A stretch of 64,000 nt of DNA from NCBI RefSeq assembly GCF_902806685.2, contig NC_048555.1, positions 7,564,001-7,628,000 of the forward strand, in the 5' to 3' direction. Shown here piece by piece: positions 42,850-53,525 of this stretch. The translations under genes and the position numbers were made by a program. This DNA comes from Maniola hyperantus. Taxonomy: Eukaryota; Arthropoda; Insecta; Lepidoptera; Nymphalidae. Under the pieces are notes generated by a model. That model ran no database searches and had not been told where the DNA came from. It worked only from the letters and a program-made list of their open reading frames with translations. Each line of letters opens with the position of its first letter. Position 1 is the stretch's first letter.

Positions 42850-43165
42850 TCCACAGTGCTGTCTAAGGCACTTGTCCCACCGGCGACGGGGATGCGATTA
42901 GCTGTCGACTATCTTCTCGCTCACGAAACGTGCACCCGATGTATGATTCTGTATCAATAAAAGAAATTGATAGCTGACTGTGCACACTGTCATCGAGAAC
43001 TCTCTCACCACTAGTTTAACAGCAACAAGAGAAAAATCAAAGAAAAAAAATCGCTTAGTGACGTTCTCTTTTATTGTTCTCGCTATTGGTCAAAACACTC
43101 GCGCAGTTTATGCAGGAATCAAAATATGTATGTCTCGGCGACCACGCGATCGATCCGAGTAATCG
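42850..43165 (+). repeat. Probable dispersed repeat (unclassified)
   Basis: CTTGTCCCACCGGCGACGGG, GCGATTAGCTGTCGACTATC and GTGCACACTGTCATCGAG are familiar wording from lepidopteran interspersed DNA. It is non-coding; no second copy was identified in this window. Confidence 0.3.
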
Positions 43166-43182
43166 CCCTTCCAACTTTTTTT

Positions 43183-43564
43183 TTAGGTTTAGGTTTTTGA
43201 AAATCCCGTGGGAACTCTTTGATTTTCCGGGATAAAAAGTAGCCTATATCCTTTCCCGGTGTGCAAGCTATATCTGTACCAAATTTCGTCAAAATCGGTT
43301 GAACGGTTGACTCGTTAAAAGCTAGCAGACAGACAGACACACTTTCACATTTATAATATTAATATGGAAATATGGATTGTATAATACAAATCCATATCCA
43401 TACTTCTAATACTAATATTATAAATACCAAAGTGTCTTGAGATTTGCTTGCATACCGGGGAAGCACAATAGGCTATCTACTTTTTATCTCGGAAAATCAA
43501 AGAGTTCCCACAGGATTTTAAGAAACCAAAATCCACGCGGACAAAGTCGCGGGCATCTCATCTA
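43183..43564. mobile_element. Two Helitron-like copies in opposite orientation
   Basis: The copy at 43183-43372 is on the minus strand (TTTAGGTTTTTGAAAATCCC...CTTTCACATTTATAATATTA). The copy at 43388-43564 is on the plus strand (CATACTTCTAATACTAATAT TATAAATACC...GGCATCTCATCTAG). Their 5' ends face each other and form a palindrome about TCCATA/TATGGA. Confidence 0.6.
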
Positions 43565-43569
43565 GTATA

Positions 43570-43926
43570 TAAAACATTTGACCTCATAGTTCAAGGATTC
43601 TGTATGAATTTTTCTACGAATGTAAATTAAAAATTTCTATTCGAAGCTTTCAAAATGTGCAAACATTTATTTATCTTGAATGTTGAAACGTCCTCCCACT
43701 CAACTAATTTAAAATCGAAATTCTATTACTTTTGGAGGTCACTACATATTTTTATCTATTTCCTAAATTATTGATGCATATTTTTTGCAAGCTAATCCCA
43801 TCGTATTTTTTAATTTATAATTTAATCCGTTATCATCCGTTTTCAATCTACCTCCAATGTCTACCTGTAATTTGTCGATAAGACCTATCTTACTATAGGA
43901 ACGTTGTTGTTAGCTAAAAGTTATAC
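43570..43926. other. Intergenic, nothing recognised
   Basis: AT-rich with no supported feature. Confidence 0.35.
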
Positions 43927-43995
43927 CTATAGTGCGCGACAGGTTGAGATGGCCATCGGGGAGGGAACGTCCGGGGACGTAGGTCATCTCAGTTT
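43927..43995. mobile_element. GC-rich MITE (copy 5 of 7), deleted
   Basis: The left end ACCTATAGTGCGCGACAGGT TGAGATGGCCATCGGGG is intact, but the core is reduced to GAGGGAACGTCCGGGGACGT before GGTCATCTCAG. It is an internally deleted copy. Confidence 0.6.
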
Positions 43996-44074
43996 CAGTA
44001 TTAGTAATTTAAAAGTGATCACTATACTTTACGAACTTCACGTTGGCGTGATGAATTAGATAACTTTACAGTTA

Positions 44075-44180
44075 CGTGGCCTGAAGAGGCACGAAATAGG
44101 AAATTGTGGAAGGATCGGAGGGAGACCTTTGCCCAGACGTGGGACAGCACAGGCAGATTTAGATTTAGATTTAGACTATA
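44075..44180 (+). pseudogene. LINE 3' end fragment
   Basis: The frame reads TWPEEARNRKLWKDRRETFA QTWD, then a stop, followed by (GATTTA)n. This C-terminal ending is common in lepidopteran LINEs and resembles the LINE tail phrase at 13830-13965 only loosely. Confidence 0.5.
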
Positions 44181-44828
44181 CTTTACGTAGGTAACTGAAA
44201 ATCTTAGGTGTAGCTTTTCAAGTTGTGCGTAAGTCTGTCACTTAAAACTTTCAGGTTAAACTTAAAAGGACATTTTCTAACAATTTTAGCGTATTTACAT
44301 TAACTCGAAAGTTACATTATAAAAACCTCTGATACGTAAATAAAAAAGTTGTAAGTTTGCCTACTAACGGTATCTGATACTTCCACAAAACCTATAAATA
44401 ATTAATATTTACTTATAGAAAGGATACTATTCGATAAGACTTACATAATAACGCCGTATAAGTCACACAGACAAATTGTTAAATATCACAAACACTTCCA
44501 CAGATAACAAGCAATAACTTCTGACTTCAAAAGTCTAATCGGAAAACCGCGCGAAACTCCGCGATTTCCACTCGCCTCGCGTGGTTGTTTGCGAACGGCC
44601 TTCGAAGAAATGTTCACTGCACTAGTGGCCACTGTGTCTGCCCTACACTGTGCAGGTGCACGGCCATCACTTGCCATATAGTTCCGGAAGATACATTGGT
44701 ATAAATAAACAAAGATATGAGTGAGGGCCGGAAACACTAACTACCTACTCGTAATTTTTTATACTAAGTTTTTGACAGCTGATGCACAGTATACCTAGGT
44801 ACCTTTTTTTAAAGAAATATATGTATAC

Positions 44829-45056
44829 TAGATGATGCCCGCGACTTCGTCCGCGTGGATTTAGGTTTTTGAAAATCCCGTAAGACCTCTTTGGTTTTCC
44901 GAGATAAAAAGTAGCCTATGTCCTTCCCCGGGATGCAAACTATCTCTGTACCAAATTTCGTTAAAATCGGTTCCACGGTTGAGCCGTGAAAAGCTAGCAG
45001 ACAGACAGACAGACAGACACACTTTCGCATTTATAATATTAGTATGGAAGTATGGA
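44829..45056 (-). mobile_element. Helitron-like element (Lep1-like), near complete
   Basis: It runs from ACTAGATGATGCCCGCGACT TCGTCCGCGTGG to CATTTATAATATTAGTATGG A (plus-strand reading). CTAG is the minus-strand 3' end and TCCATAC its 5' start. A (GACA)n stretch lies at 44999-45017. This is one of the best-preserved copies. Confidence 0.7.
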
Positions 45057-45059
45057 TAA

Positions 45060-45775
45060 TGACAAAAAACTATAGCATGCAAAATTAATGTAGGTATGTT
45101 AATAGATTAGTTTTAATAAAGTTTAGGCATATTTTATTACTAAGTACCTACCTATGTAATGTAATAATTGCAATGTCTTCACAGAGCCGCAGGTAAATGT
45201 TAGATTTAAGCGTTTACCATACATAATAACAATTGTAGTTACATGAATGCAAATGAATAAATGAATATAAATATAAATTAAGTACTATGAAAATGGTTGG
45301 TAATGTTTAGGTTTTTCAGCTAACTTTACGTACTTTAACAAAAGTTATGAACGTATCGATATTTTTCACTGCTTTACGTAATTCTTATTTGCAATTAAAT
45401 AAAGAGCTTTGATTTTCCATTCATTTTCACGTGGCGCTGTATATCTTGGATTTTATTTACCTATGGTTCAAAATTTAAATTATATAAGAAGTTAAAATTA
45501 ACATATTGTTATGATTATTCGCTATTATAACTAAACGGCTCAAACTGGTGAGCCCCAGTATCGATATTATGTTGATTGGATTTTTCTAGGGCCTTTCTAA
45601 TCTTGTTAAATTAGTAATAATCCCGGGTTACGTGATGTTAAAAGAGGTAATCGCCTGCAATATTAGAAAATGTATGTTAATCTTACTTATTAAAAATTTG
45701 AAATGAAAAATGATGTCCACTCTTACGTTTTTACGATCACAGAAACCTATTAGGTACGATAGTAGATAGGTGCCT
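45060..45775. other. AT-rich intergenic DNA, nothing recognised
   Basis: No feature supported. Confidence 0.4.
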
Positions 45776-45778
45776 ACA

Positions 45779-45955
45779 GTCATCATCATCATGATCAGCC
45801 CATCGCCGGCTCACAACAGAGCACGGGTCTCCTTTCAGAGTGAGAAGGGTTTTGGCCATAGTCTACCACGCTGGCCATGTGCGGATTGGTAGACTTCACA
45901 CACCTTTGGGACATTATGGAGAACTCTTAACATTATGGAGAACTCTTAAACATCG
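45779..45955 (-). mobile_element. SINE family A, tail part
   Basis: It opens (ATC)n, then CCCATCGCCGGCTCACAACA, GGCCATAGTCTACCACGCTG and two successive CATTATGGAGAACTCTTAA phrases. It stops before the tRNA-like head. Confidence 0.7.
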
Positions 45956-46014
45956 ACCCATAGAATGACATTTCGGCATTGTAGAGCGTTGTCTCTATCA
46001 CTCGTACCTATATG

Positions 46015-46260
46015 ACGTGTTGTCGGTCTCAACGACATAGGGACGACTCTCTACAAATCTGCTAAGTACTTCTTCTAAAGGTCGATTTACTTTGATTTAC
46101 TTATTTTACTTTCCGCGTACCGTACTGTATACGTGATAGTAACCAGGACCAACGGTTCAACTTGCTCTCTGAGGCATAGATTTCGGACCTACTTCTTCAC
46201 CCACCCTGTTAGCGACTTGTGCCAACGCTGCTTACCCAGCACAATCGACTGATATATTTG
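46015..46260 (+). repeat. Dispersed repeat shared with 1305-1395
   Basis: The phrases CGGTCTCAACGACAT, CTCTACAAATCTG and TTCTAAAGGTCGATT recur in the same order near 1305. The longer right part (GACTTGTGCCAACGCTGCTT ACC) has no second copy here. Confidence 0.4.
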
Positions 46261-46299
46261 ATAATATGTCGCAAGTAAGCAAACATCTCTCATAATAAT

Positions 46300-46421
46300 A
46301 TTTAAGCGAGTCTGAAGCTTAGACATAGACTACTCTTTATCGAGGAAAATCGAAGAATTCCCACAGGATTCTTGAAAACCTGTGTATATCAATGCGAACG
46401 AAGTCGCGGGCATCAGCTAGT
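46300..46421 (+). mobile_element. Helitron-like 3' part
   Basis: It contains AGACTACTCTTTATCGAGGA AAATCGAAGAATTCCCACAG GATT and ends GTCGCGGGCATCAGCTAG followed by T. It is 5'-truncated. Confidence 0.6.
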
Positions 46422-46429
46422 CATTTAAA

Positions 46430-47775
46430 AAAATATTATATAAACCTATATTACTAGGATGCCAATTTCAGATTAATTACTTTCTCGTATCGAAATCATG
46501 TTATTCCAATAAATTTCCCAAAGAAGAACTTTAAACTATCCGTATACGAAGCTTACAAGATTGAAATTTTTTAATTTGTCAACTTGTCACTAATAGGTAT
46601 CTACATATTTATTCGACCTTGCTTATTCACATTTTAATGTGAAGGTACGAATGTATCATTTCAAGAAGAACCCGTTTTTCAATACATTTAGTATGTTTAT
46701 CGACTTTTTAGTTAACGGGATCTAAAACATTAGAAAAGGCTATCTCGATTTCGTTATAAGTCTATTCAATATAAAAATGCGTTTTGGAAGCTAGGTAAAT
46801 CAATCTTTTTAACTGGTTATTTTAAATTTGTGAATTTGAAAACTGCTGGGTTGATGTGCATGTAATTCAAGCACCAATAATTCAACTGAGAGCATTCTGA
46901 AACCCAAATGGACTTAGTTTTGAATCACATATTGGAGTATAATTGGGCAATTTTGAGAGGTTATACCTATTGTTAAGTTATGGGCATGTTATGGGGCATT
47001 TTAGTCATTAGGATAGGTACATAGCAGAAGGCATTCTTTTTTTAAATTCATAATAAGGGTATTTATAATAAGGGTACTGATTTAATCCATTCCATGGACA
47101 GATATTTGTTCCTAGGACCTAGAACCGTTTGGGTCCATGTCTACAAAACTTCATTGAATTTGGAATACAATAATGCAAAATGATTCTGGAGTGATTACTG
47201 ATAGAATGAGACGCAAAGCCGCAGGCAAAAGCTAATCATGATAGATTTTATAGAAAAAATAAATATAATATTATAGTGTATATTTTGAATATTTGAAGTT
47301 ATAAATCAGAAAGGTAATTGAAAGTAATTGAAAAAATCGCAAGAGATATTTTAAAATCGTAACGGGCAGAATCGTAATAGGTATAGGCTAAGCTACGTAA
47401 GAAAACGTTGAATCGAAGCGGTAGTAAAAATTACCATAACTCAAAGAAGACAATAAGAAGCGACAAGCCGAATAGCCCACCGAAGGGCAACATAAATCAC
47501 TACTTTCTTATATTTTTATTAAAACCATTAATATTCCTTTCGATTGATTAGCAATTCTATGGTCCACAGCTATACAGTCCACACCTCCAATAACAAATTG
47601 TTTTCAATATAACCTGTGATATTAGGTAATCTATTCAAATTTTTTTTGTTAGGTTCCTACGCCCAAGTGATTAATAGCTAACAAGTTGTAGCATATTATT
47701 CCACAACTCATATTATAGGTATTTAATTAGAAAAAAATATATGAAAATTTTGTAATTCAGGTAGGTAATTGTTAG
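46430..47775. other. AT-rich intergenic DNA, nothing recognised
   Basis: About 1.3 kb without a supported gene. A phrase near 47130-47225 (GAGACGCAAAGCCGCAGGCA) may be another worn repeat. Confidence 0.35.
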
Positions 47776-47776
47776 G

Positions 47777-47817
47777 TAAAGCTATCAGTAGGTAGTAGGT
47801 ACCTACTGATAGCTTTA
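47777..47817. repeat. 18-bp-arm perfect hairpin
   Basis: TAAAGCTATCAGTAGGTA, a 5-base loop, then its complement. The arms include the TAGGTA motif typical of this genome. Confidence 0.8.
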
Positions 47818-47858
47818 CGTGGCTCTATCTTGCCTTTTTAGCGTATGAAAAGAATATA

Positions 47859-48237
47859 CAGTAGAAACTCGATTATCTGGCCCTTGGTTATACGGATTCG
47901 CGATTATCCGGACTACCAACCCAAAATTGTTCGGCCAAGTGCGAGTAAGACTCGCGCACCGAGGGTTCTATACTCGACTCGGGTATTTTTTCCGCCATTT
48001 TGTACGATAAATCAAAAACTATTATGCATAAAAATCTGTTTTAGAATGTACAGGCAAAGCCCTTTCATATTATATGCCACTTGGTATAGTTATCTTATTT
48101 TGAAAATTGAAAATACTATTATAGTGAACTACATAATATGCACAAACCCGCTTTTCTTTATACATTCGATTATCCGAATTTTCGATTATCCGAATCCCTA
48201 ACGACAACAATTAGTCCGGTTAATCGAGTTTCCACTG
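47859..48237. mobile_element. pogo/Tigger-like MITE containing a nested repeat
   Basis: Inverted ends CAGTAGAAACTCGATTATCTGG and the complement of CCGGTTAATCGAGTTTCCAC TG are flanked by TA on both sides (47857-47858, 48238-48239). The ends and TA duplication fit pogo/Tigger-type elements. The interior has several CGATTATCCG subrepeats and is interrupted by a CGGNCAAGTGCGAG repeat. Confidence 0.75.
47932..48120 (+). repeat. CGGNCAAGTGCGAG repeat nested in the pogo-like MITE
   Basis: TCGGCCAAGTGCGAGTAAGA CTCGCGCACCGAGGGTTC starts the copy. It stops after 'TTGAAAATTGAAAATACTA', which is the middle of the full repeat, so it is 3'-truncated. Confidence 0.65.
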
Positions 48238-48249
48238 TAGATAGATCTG

Positions 48250-48408
48250 TAGTACGCGACAGGTCGAGATGGCAATCGGGGAGGGAACGCCCCGCACACC
48301 AGCACAGCTCCCGCGCTAACCCGGTGTGGGCGAGCGTGGGTGACGTGCGAATGTGCGGGGTGTCCCCCGCCTAGTACCTCGATTGCCATCTCGACCTTTC
48401 GCGTACTA
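48250..48408. mobile_element. GC-rich MITE (copy 6 of 7), best symmetrical copy
   Basis: TAGTACGCGACAGGTCGAGA TGGCAATCGGGG on the left; complement ...CGATTGCCATCTCGACCT TTCGCGTACTA on the right. The core CGGTGTGGGCGAGCGTGGGT contains overlapping spurious ORFs on both strands. It begins only 12 bp from the pogo-like MITE. Confidence 0.78.
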
Positions 48409-48486
48409 TACCTATTGCAGTTTCTTAAATCTCAACCTAAAACTAGGTAGGAATCTACTGGGTATACCTTAAGTACTTACTTCTTA

Positions 48487-48565
48487 AAAGGTTTCACCAA
48501 ACATCATGAGCGGAGAGCCGTGCTCAGTAGTAAGCCGGCGCGGCGATGGGCTGGTGGTAATGATG
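48487..48565 (+). mobile_element. SINE family A tail fragment
   Basis: ATCATGAGCGGAGAGCCGTG CTCAGTAGTAAGCCGGCG and a (TGATGAT)-like end match the 3' end of SINE family A. Confidence 0.6.
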
Positions 48566-48679
48566 ATTATTATAATTCTTGGTTCCAGGTACTTTGTTTT
48601 GAGTATGGCTATAAGAAGTGTAATTTTGTTTATTATATGTATATTTACTTAGTTTCATTTTTCTCTAAGAATTCTCGTC

Positions 48680-48967
48680 TCATCATCATCATGATCAACC
48701 CATAGCCGGCTCACTACAGAGCACGGATCTCCTCTCAGAGTGAGAAGGGTTTTTCATGTGCGGATTGGTAGACTTCACACACCTTTGAGAACATTATGGA
48801 GAACTCTCAGGCATGCAGGTTTCCTCACGATGTGTTCCTTCGCCGTTAAAACAAGTGATATTTAATTACTTAAAACGCACATAAAAAGTTAGAAGTGCGT
48901 ACTTGGGATCGAACCCCCAACCTCCGATTAAAAGGCGGACGTCCTAACCACTAGGCTATCACAGCTT
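48680..48967 (-). mobile_element. SINE family A, near full length
   Basis: It runs from (ATC)n through CACTACAGAGCACGGATCTC and TTTCCTCACGATGTGTTCCT, with the complement of the B box (GGGATCGAACCCCC), to GGCTATCACAGCTT. Confidence 0.78.
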
Positions 48968-49109
48968 GATTCACAATTCTCGTCTATAGAAATGAAATGA
49001 GTCAGTATTTATAATTTCCCTTACCAGCTCAATGCGTAAGATAATGTGCCAGTTTTTGTTGCTTTGTTTGCGCATCGGTTTTTATATGAAAGCTATTCAT
49101 GCATTTCCT

Positions 49110-49357
49110 TTCTAGGGTTCCCTATCCCCAGAGAAAAAAAGGAACCCTTATTTTCTCTGGAGATAGTAGGGGTAGAGTAGTCTTCGTTGTCCGTCTCTAT
49201 TTCTGTCTCTTTGTCGAGACCCGTCAAGGGAATCAAAACCCTTCCCTTGAATTTGTGTTTACAGTCACCTTTACACCACAAAAAGTTAGTGTGATTTCTT
49301 GAACGATGGCACGGAACCCATCGTTTGCAAGTCCGACTTGCAATTGACCGGGTTTTT
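49110..49357 (-). repeat. Variant of the CGGNCAAGTGCGAG repeat
   Basis: It starts CTAGGGTTCCCTATCCCCAG and ends GCAATTGACCGGGTTTT (complement of the CCGG...CAAGTGCG head). The first 45 bases form an imperfect hairpin (GGGTTCC...CCAGAGAAAA/TTTTCTCTGG). Confidence 0.5.
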
Positions 49358-49359
49358 CT

Positions 49360-50180
49360 TTTTGCAGTCCGTAGCGTAATGTATGAATTATTTAAGAATT
49401 ATTTACCATTGAACTTATGTTGTGTGTATGTGCATTGAACGGTAGCGATAACCACATTATATTATTATTTTGTTTTAATATCATTTTATTTATAGTGGAG
49501 TCAATTTAAAGTCTTTTCGTCGGAAGTACTCAGAAACAGCGCCGATTTTAATGATTATTTTTTAATTTTTTGCTTTTTACATATTATTTAAAATCAGCGG
49601 AAAAATATTTTTTAATATTTTTGAAACCTATACATACATACCTATATTTATCCATGACGTCCAGTAAAACGTTATGGTCTCTTTGAGAACTTGTAGAGAA
49701 GGTCAAATGCTATCAAATGACCTCCAAACACTTATGTATAGTATAACCCAACCTTACTATAACATTTCAGCGTTTATTAAGACGATCGTAGTCGGGTTTT
49801 AGTTTTCAACTTTATCTTACTACCTACATTTCCTGTGATCGATATACAAAATGGAACAGGTACCTAGTCGGAAAGCCCTTAGGTCCACAACCCCATGAAA
49901 ATATACTTAAAGGCATGTCGTTAAATATATACTATACCTATTTACATAAAACATACGTAAGGGAAAGCTCATCTCTACTCAATTATACTAAGAATCACAC
50001 TTATAAACACGCAGATATTATAATCTTTTGAAGTGGTTAAGTAAGTATAAGCAATTGGCAAAGCTCAATAAAAGACGTTTTACTATAAATATGCAGATTG
50101 TGACCCCTTAATAACGCAATAGATAGAAAACTGTATGGCACACAACTTTAATGGTATTGTAAACTTGTATGGAAACAAGA
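49360..50180. other. Intergenic, nothing recognised
   Basis: No supported gene or repeat. Confidence 0.4.
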
Positions 50181-50183
50181 TAG

Positions 50184-50842
50184 TGTGAGCCGTGAAAACT
50201 TAGTGGTTAAGATGGACGGTCCTATTAGGGAGGTCGGACGTTCGATCCCAGACTCTACCTCTAACTTTTCAGAGTTACAGAAGTGCTTTTTAAGCATTTT
50301 TTTTATTTATTTTTTTATTCAGATACAAGTTAGCCCTTGACTGCAATCTCACCTGATGGTAAGTGATGATGCAGTCTAAGATGATAGCGGGCTAACCTGG
50401 AAGGGGTATGGCAGTTTTTATTAAACCCATTTTGTTTCTACACGGCATCGTACCGGAACGCTAAATCGCTTGGCGGCACGGCTTTGCCGGTAGGGTGGTA
50501 ACTAGCCACGGCCGAAGCCTCCCACCAGACCAGACCAGAAATTTAGAAATTATAAAATTCCAAACCCCTGCCAGGAATCGAACCCGGGACCTCCCACTAA
50601 TAAGACCACAGCGCTCACCACTGCGCCAGGGAGGTCGTCAAAGTTAAATATGTATCACTTGTGAAAAACATCGCGAGGAAACCTGCAAGCTTGAGAGTTC
50701 TACATAATGTTCGCAAAGGTGTGTGAAGTCTGCCAATCCAAACTTGGCGAGCATGGAGGTCGTAAGCCCTAAGCCCTTGTCATTCCGCGAGGATACCTAT
50801 GCTCAGTAGTGGGCCGGCAATGGGCTTATCATGATGATGATA
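50184..50842 (+). mobile_element. SINE family A split by a SINE family B insertion
   Basis: The head (50184-about 50295: AGTGGTTAAGATGG...GTTCGATCCCAGACTCTACC TCTAAC) and the tail (about 50640-50842: TATCACTTGTGAAAAACATC GCGAGGAAACCTGC ... ATCATGATGATGAT) belong to one SINE. Between them lies a complete SINE of another family in the opposite orientation. Confidence 0.7.
50302..50636 (-). mobile_element. SINE family B (tRNA-derived), full length
   Basis: On the minus strand the head is GACCTCCCTGGCGCAGTGGT GAGCGC (A box) with GGTTCGATTCC (B box). The body has GGCCGTGGCTAGTTACCACC CTACCGGC, and the tail CATCTTAGACTGCATCATCA followed by GATTGCAGTCAAGGGC. The tail is shared with the LINE at 25516-25815, the likely mobilising partner. 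Confidence 0.78.
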
Positions 50843-50844
50843 TT

Positions 50845-51200
50845 GGTGATACAAAAAAAAAACTTTAATTGTTATTCAATTAAACTTTGACAAGTAGGTA
50901 TTATACCTACGTTTGAATCGTTAAATGCATCTACCACTGGTGCGGAACGCCTTTACCTTTTAAAAATTTAATAGACATTCTTTGCTAGGTATTAGGATTT
51001 AGGTAGCCATTTTTCCGATTCTAAATCAAGATTCCTAGCCAATCCCATAAAATTAATGTTTGTGGGTCCGATCGCTACCTATGCGTTAGCGTATCGTCCG
51101 ATTTTGTTGAAATTTTGTACAGTTGTTGGTAGCGTAGCATAGACCGTAAAATAAGTGGCACTCGCATTCCTACAATGCATGCCGAGCAAAAACTTATTAC
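50845..51200. other. Intergenic; one repeat-like phrase
   Basis: TGTGGGTCCGATCGCTACCT followed by TTGAAATTTTGTACAGTTG (about 51060-51130) is a familiar interspersed phrase but has no second copy here. No gene. Confidence 0.35.
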
Positions 51201-51202
51201 CT

Positions 51203-51392
51203 AATACTTATATATGCGAAAGAGTCTGTCGGTCTGTCTGTTACCTATTCACGGTCCATCCAATTATCAGACTTTGATGGTAGATATTTGGTACAGAGAT
51301 AACTGGCACCCCGGAAATACTTTTATCCAGGATAATCAGCGCTCCCATGGGATTTCTAAAAACACAAATTCTTTGCGGATATCATCTAATCA
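51203..51392 (+). mobile_element. Helitron-like element, diverged copy
   Basis: AATACTTATATATGCGAAAG AGTCTGTCGGTCTGTCTG, GGTACAGAGATAACTGGCAC CCCGG and CCATGGGATTTCTAAAAACA follow the family order. The 3' end is worn (GCGGATATCATCTAAT). Confidence 0.55.
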
Positions 51393-51409
51393 CTAACCCA
51401 TATCATAAC

Positions 51410-51650
51410 ACTACCCATATTATAAATGCGAAAGTGTGTTTGTTTGTTAGTTTGTTGGTTTACTGGTTTGTTGGTTTGTCCTTCAATCACGTTGCAACGG
51501 CGCAACGGATCGACGTGATTTTTTGCATGGGTAAAGTTAAAGACTTGGAGAGTGACATAAGCTACTTTTTATCCCGGAAAATCAAAGAGTTTCCACGGGA
51601 TTTTAAACAGCTAAATCCACGCGGTACGAAGTCGCGGGCATCAGCTAGTA
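51410..51650 (+). mobile_element. Helitron-like element (Lep1-like), good copy
   Basis: Start CCCATATTATAAATGCGAAA GTGTG; middle TTTATCCCGGAAAATCAAAG AGTTTCC; end GAAGTCGCGGGCATCAGCTA G followed by T. It is a close relative of the copies at 1829-2049, 34052-34266 and 51973-52184. Confidence 0.7.
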
Positions 51651-51659
51651 TCATATAAG

Positions 51660-51970
51660 TGTAATATATACCTAAGAACTAACACCTCGCCATTCTTAAT
51701 CACCTTCCACTTTCTTCATTAAATTAAATCGTGATCTGAAATAACTGCAATCTACACAAGAAACCTCTATCAAGCATCATCAAGGCCAAGTTAGCAAAAA
51801 CCACCGTCTGTGTATACTGGTGAAACTTAGCTTAGGTATCTACTGTACTTACCTACCTAACCCTTAGAAAGTGTGTGATACGTATAAACTATAAATTATT
51901 ATAGGTTTTATAATAGGTACTTACCTATTGATTGTTAATTATTCTTATAATCAAATTATCATTACCCATA
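51660..51970. other. Intergenic, nothing recognised
   Basis: AT-rich spacer between two Helitron-like copies. Confidence 0.35.
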
Positions 51971-51972
51971 TT

Positions 51973-52184
51973 ATTATCACTACCCACATTATAAATGCGA
52001 AAGGTTGGTTTGTCCTTCAATCACGTCGCAACAGAGCAACGGATGGACATGATTTTTTGCATGGGTAATTATAGTTGAAGACCTGGAGAATGACATAGGC
52101 AAAAATCAAAGAGTTCCCGCGAGTTTTTCGAAAACCTATACTAGGTGTGATATCCACGCGAACGAAGTCGCGGGCATCAGCTAG
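51973..52184 (+). mobile_element. Helitron-like element (Lep1-like)
   Basis: CCCACATTATAAATGCGAAA GG, CAATCACGTCGCAACAGAGC, CGAACGAAGTCGCGGGCATC AGCTAG followed by T. A short internal deletion removes the CCCGGGATAAAA block. Confidence 0.65.
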
Positions 52185-52199
52185 TATTATAATAAAAAA

Positions 52200-52545
52200 T
52201 GGCCTCGTTGGTCAAGTGGTTAGCGTGTTCGACTGCAGATGACGAGGCCCTGAATTCGATTCCCGGATGGAACCAAAAAATAGTAAGGCATTGGATTTAT
52301 CCGTTTCAAGTAGCCACCGTGCCTCAGAGAGCACGTAAAGGAATCGGTCGGTCCTGCGCCTGATCTCTCTCCGGTTGTGTTGGATTTCCGTCTCATCGGG
52401 CTATAAGAGTGAGGGAATAGAGAGTGCACCTGTGTTTGCGAATACACTTGTGCATTTCTATTACCTATCTTCCGCGTAGTTGGCTGATGTCTATGGAGAT
52501 TGGCCACTGTGATCTGTATCAAAAAAGTCACTGCGTCGCGACTCC
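52200..52545 (+). mobile_element. SINE family D (tRNA-derived)
   Basis: The head GGCCTCGTTGGTCAAGTGGT TAGCG (A box) and ATTCGATTCCCGG (B box) are followed by a body of GTGAGGGAATAGAGAGTGCA CCTGTGTTTGCG, GTAGTTGGCTGATGTCTATG GAGATTGGCC and a short AT-rich end. This wording is common in lepidopteran genomes. It is the only copy in the window. Confidence 0.65.
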
Positions 52546-52599
52546 ACTCCACTCCGCAGATAGGCACTGAACCTACAGATTTCACAAAGTAAATCATTT

Positions 52600-53520
52600 G
52601 CTCTACCTATCACCTACGTGGACTTCACAAAGTAACTCATCTCGAACCTTGTTAGCATCATAATGAACAAGCGGGCAATGATTTAACCAACTTTATTTAC
52701 AGCACATTCTATGACACCACCGAGAGAGGTGTCAGTTTGCTGGAGGAACAAATCTCATACATTTAGCGTCAAAATTTCAGCTCCGCTTTTGTTATAAAGT
52801 TTATCATAATAAAAAGATTATTTTCAAAAAATCGACTTCCAAAGTCACTACAAAATAAAATATTTTTTTTATCCTAAATTCCATATCCTAGCGGTTTGAA
52901 TTAGAAACGAAGAGGCAAATCGCTGATGGTGCAGACATTTGAGAGTTTAAAGATTTTTCGGGACATTTCACGCTCTAGGTAAAAGATATCTATAGGTTAG
53001 TAACAGAAGTAATATCTCAGGCCGCTCGTCAAAATCACTTCACCGTAGATCTAGGAAATGCTGGTTATTATTTACAATTTACATTCCTCGAAGTTTTGTG
53101 CCCGAACAATAGAGCAATTCCGTTGATTGACTCGCGATCGTTTCCCGGATGCGTTTTTCTCACAACATGTTTCCTTGCGTGTTTAATTTTGCTCGTACAT
53201 TCGATAAAAAATACTCATTTGCGTACGGCGAGATAGTGTAGTTTTAATATGAGAAAATGGTAAGGGAAATTGGCTTGCAGTTTTATTGACGTCTATTCAG
53301 AGCATTTTCAAAGAGACTAGGTACCGTAAGCTCTCGTATACCAATAGGGTGAAAACAAAGTAAGCATTTTGTCACAGAATACCTAGGTACTTACTTACTT
53401 AATATATTTTATGATCCACTTGCGGCACGGCAGGTCGTTTTTCTTCATTGATGGTACCGTACGCGTAGTATACAATTATTAACTTTAATTTAAAACTGTA
53501 TGTGTGACGAAACTTTGTTA
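52600..53520. other. Intergenic, nothing recognised
   Basis: No supported gene or repeat in about 900 bp. Confidence 0.4.
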
Positions 53521-53525
53521 CTCGA

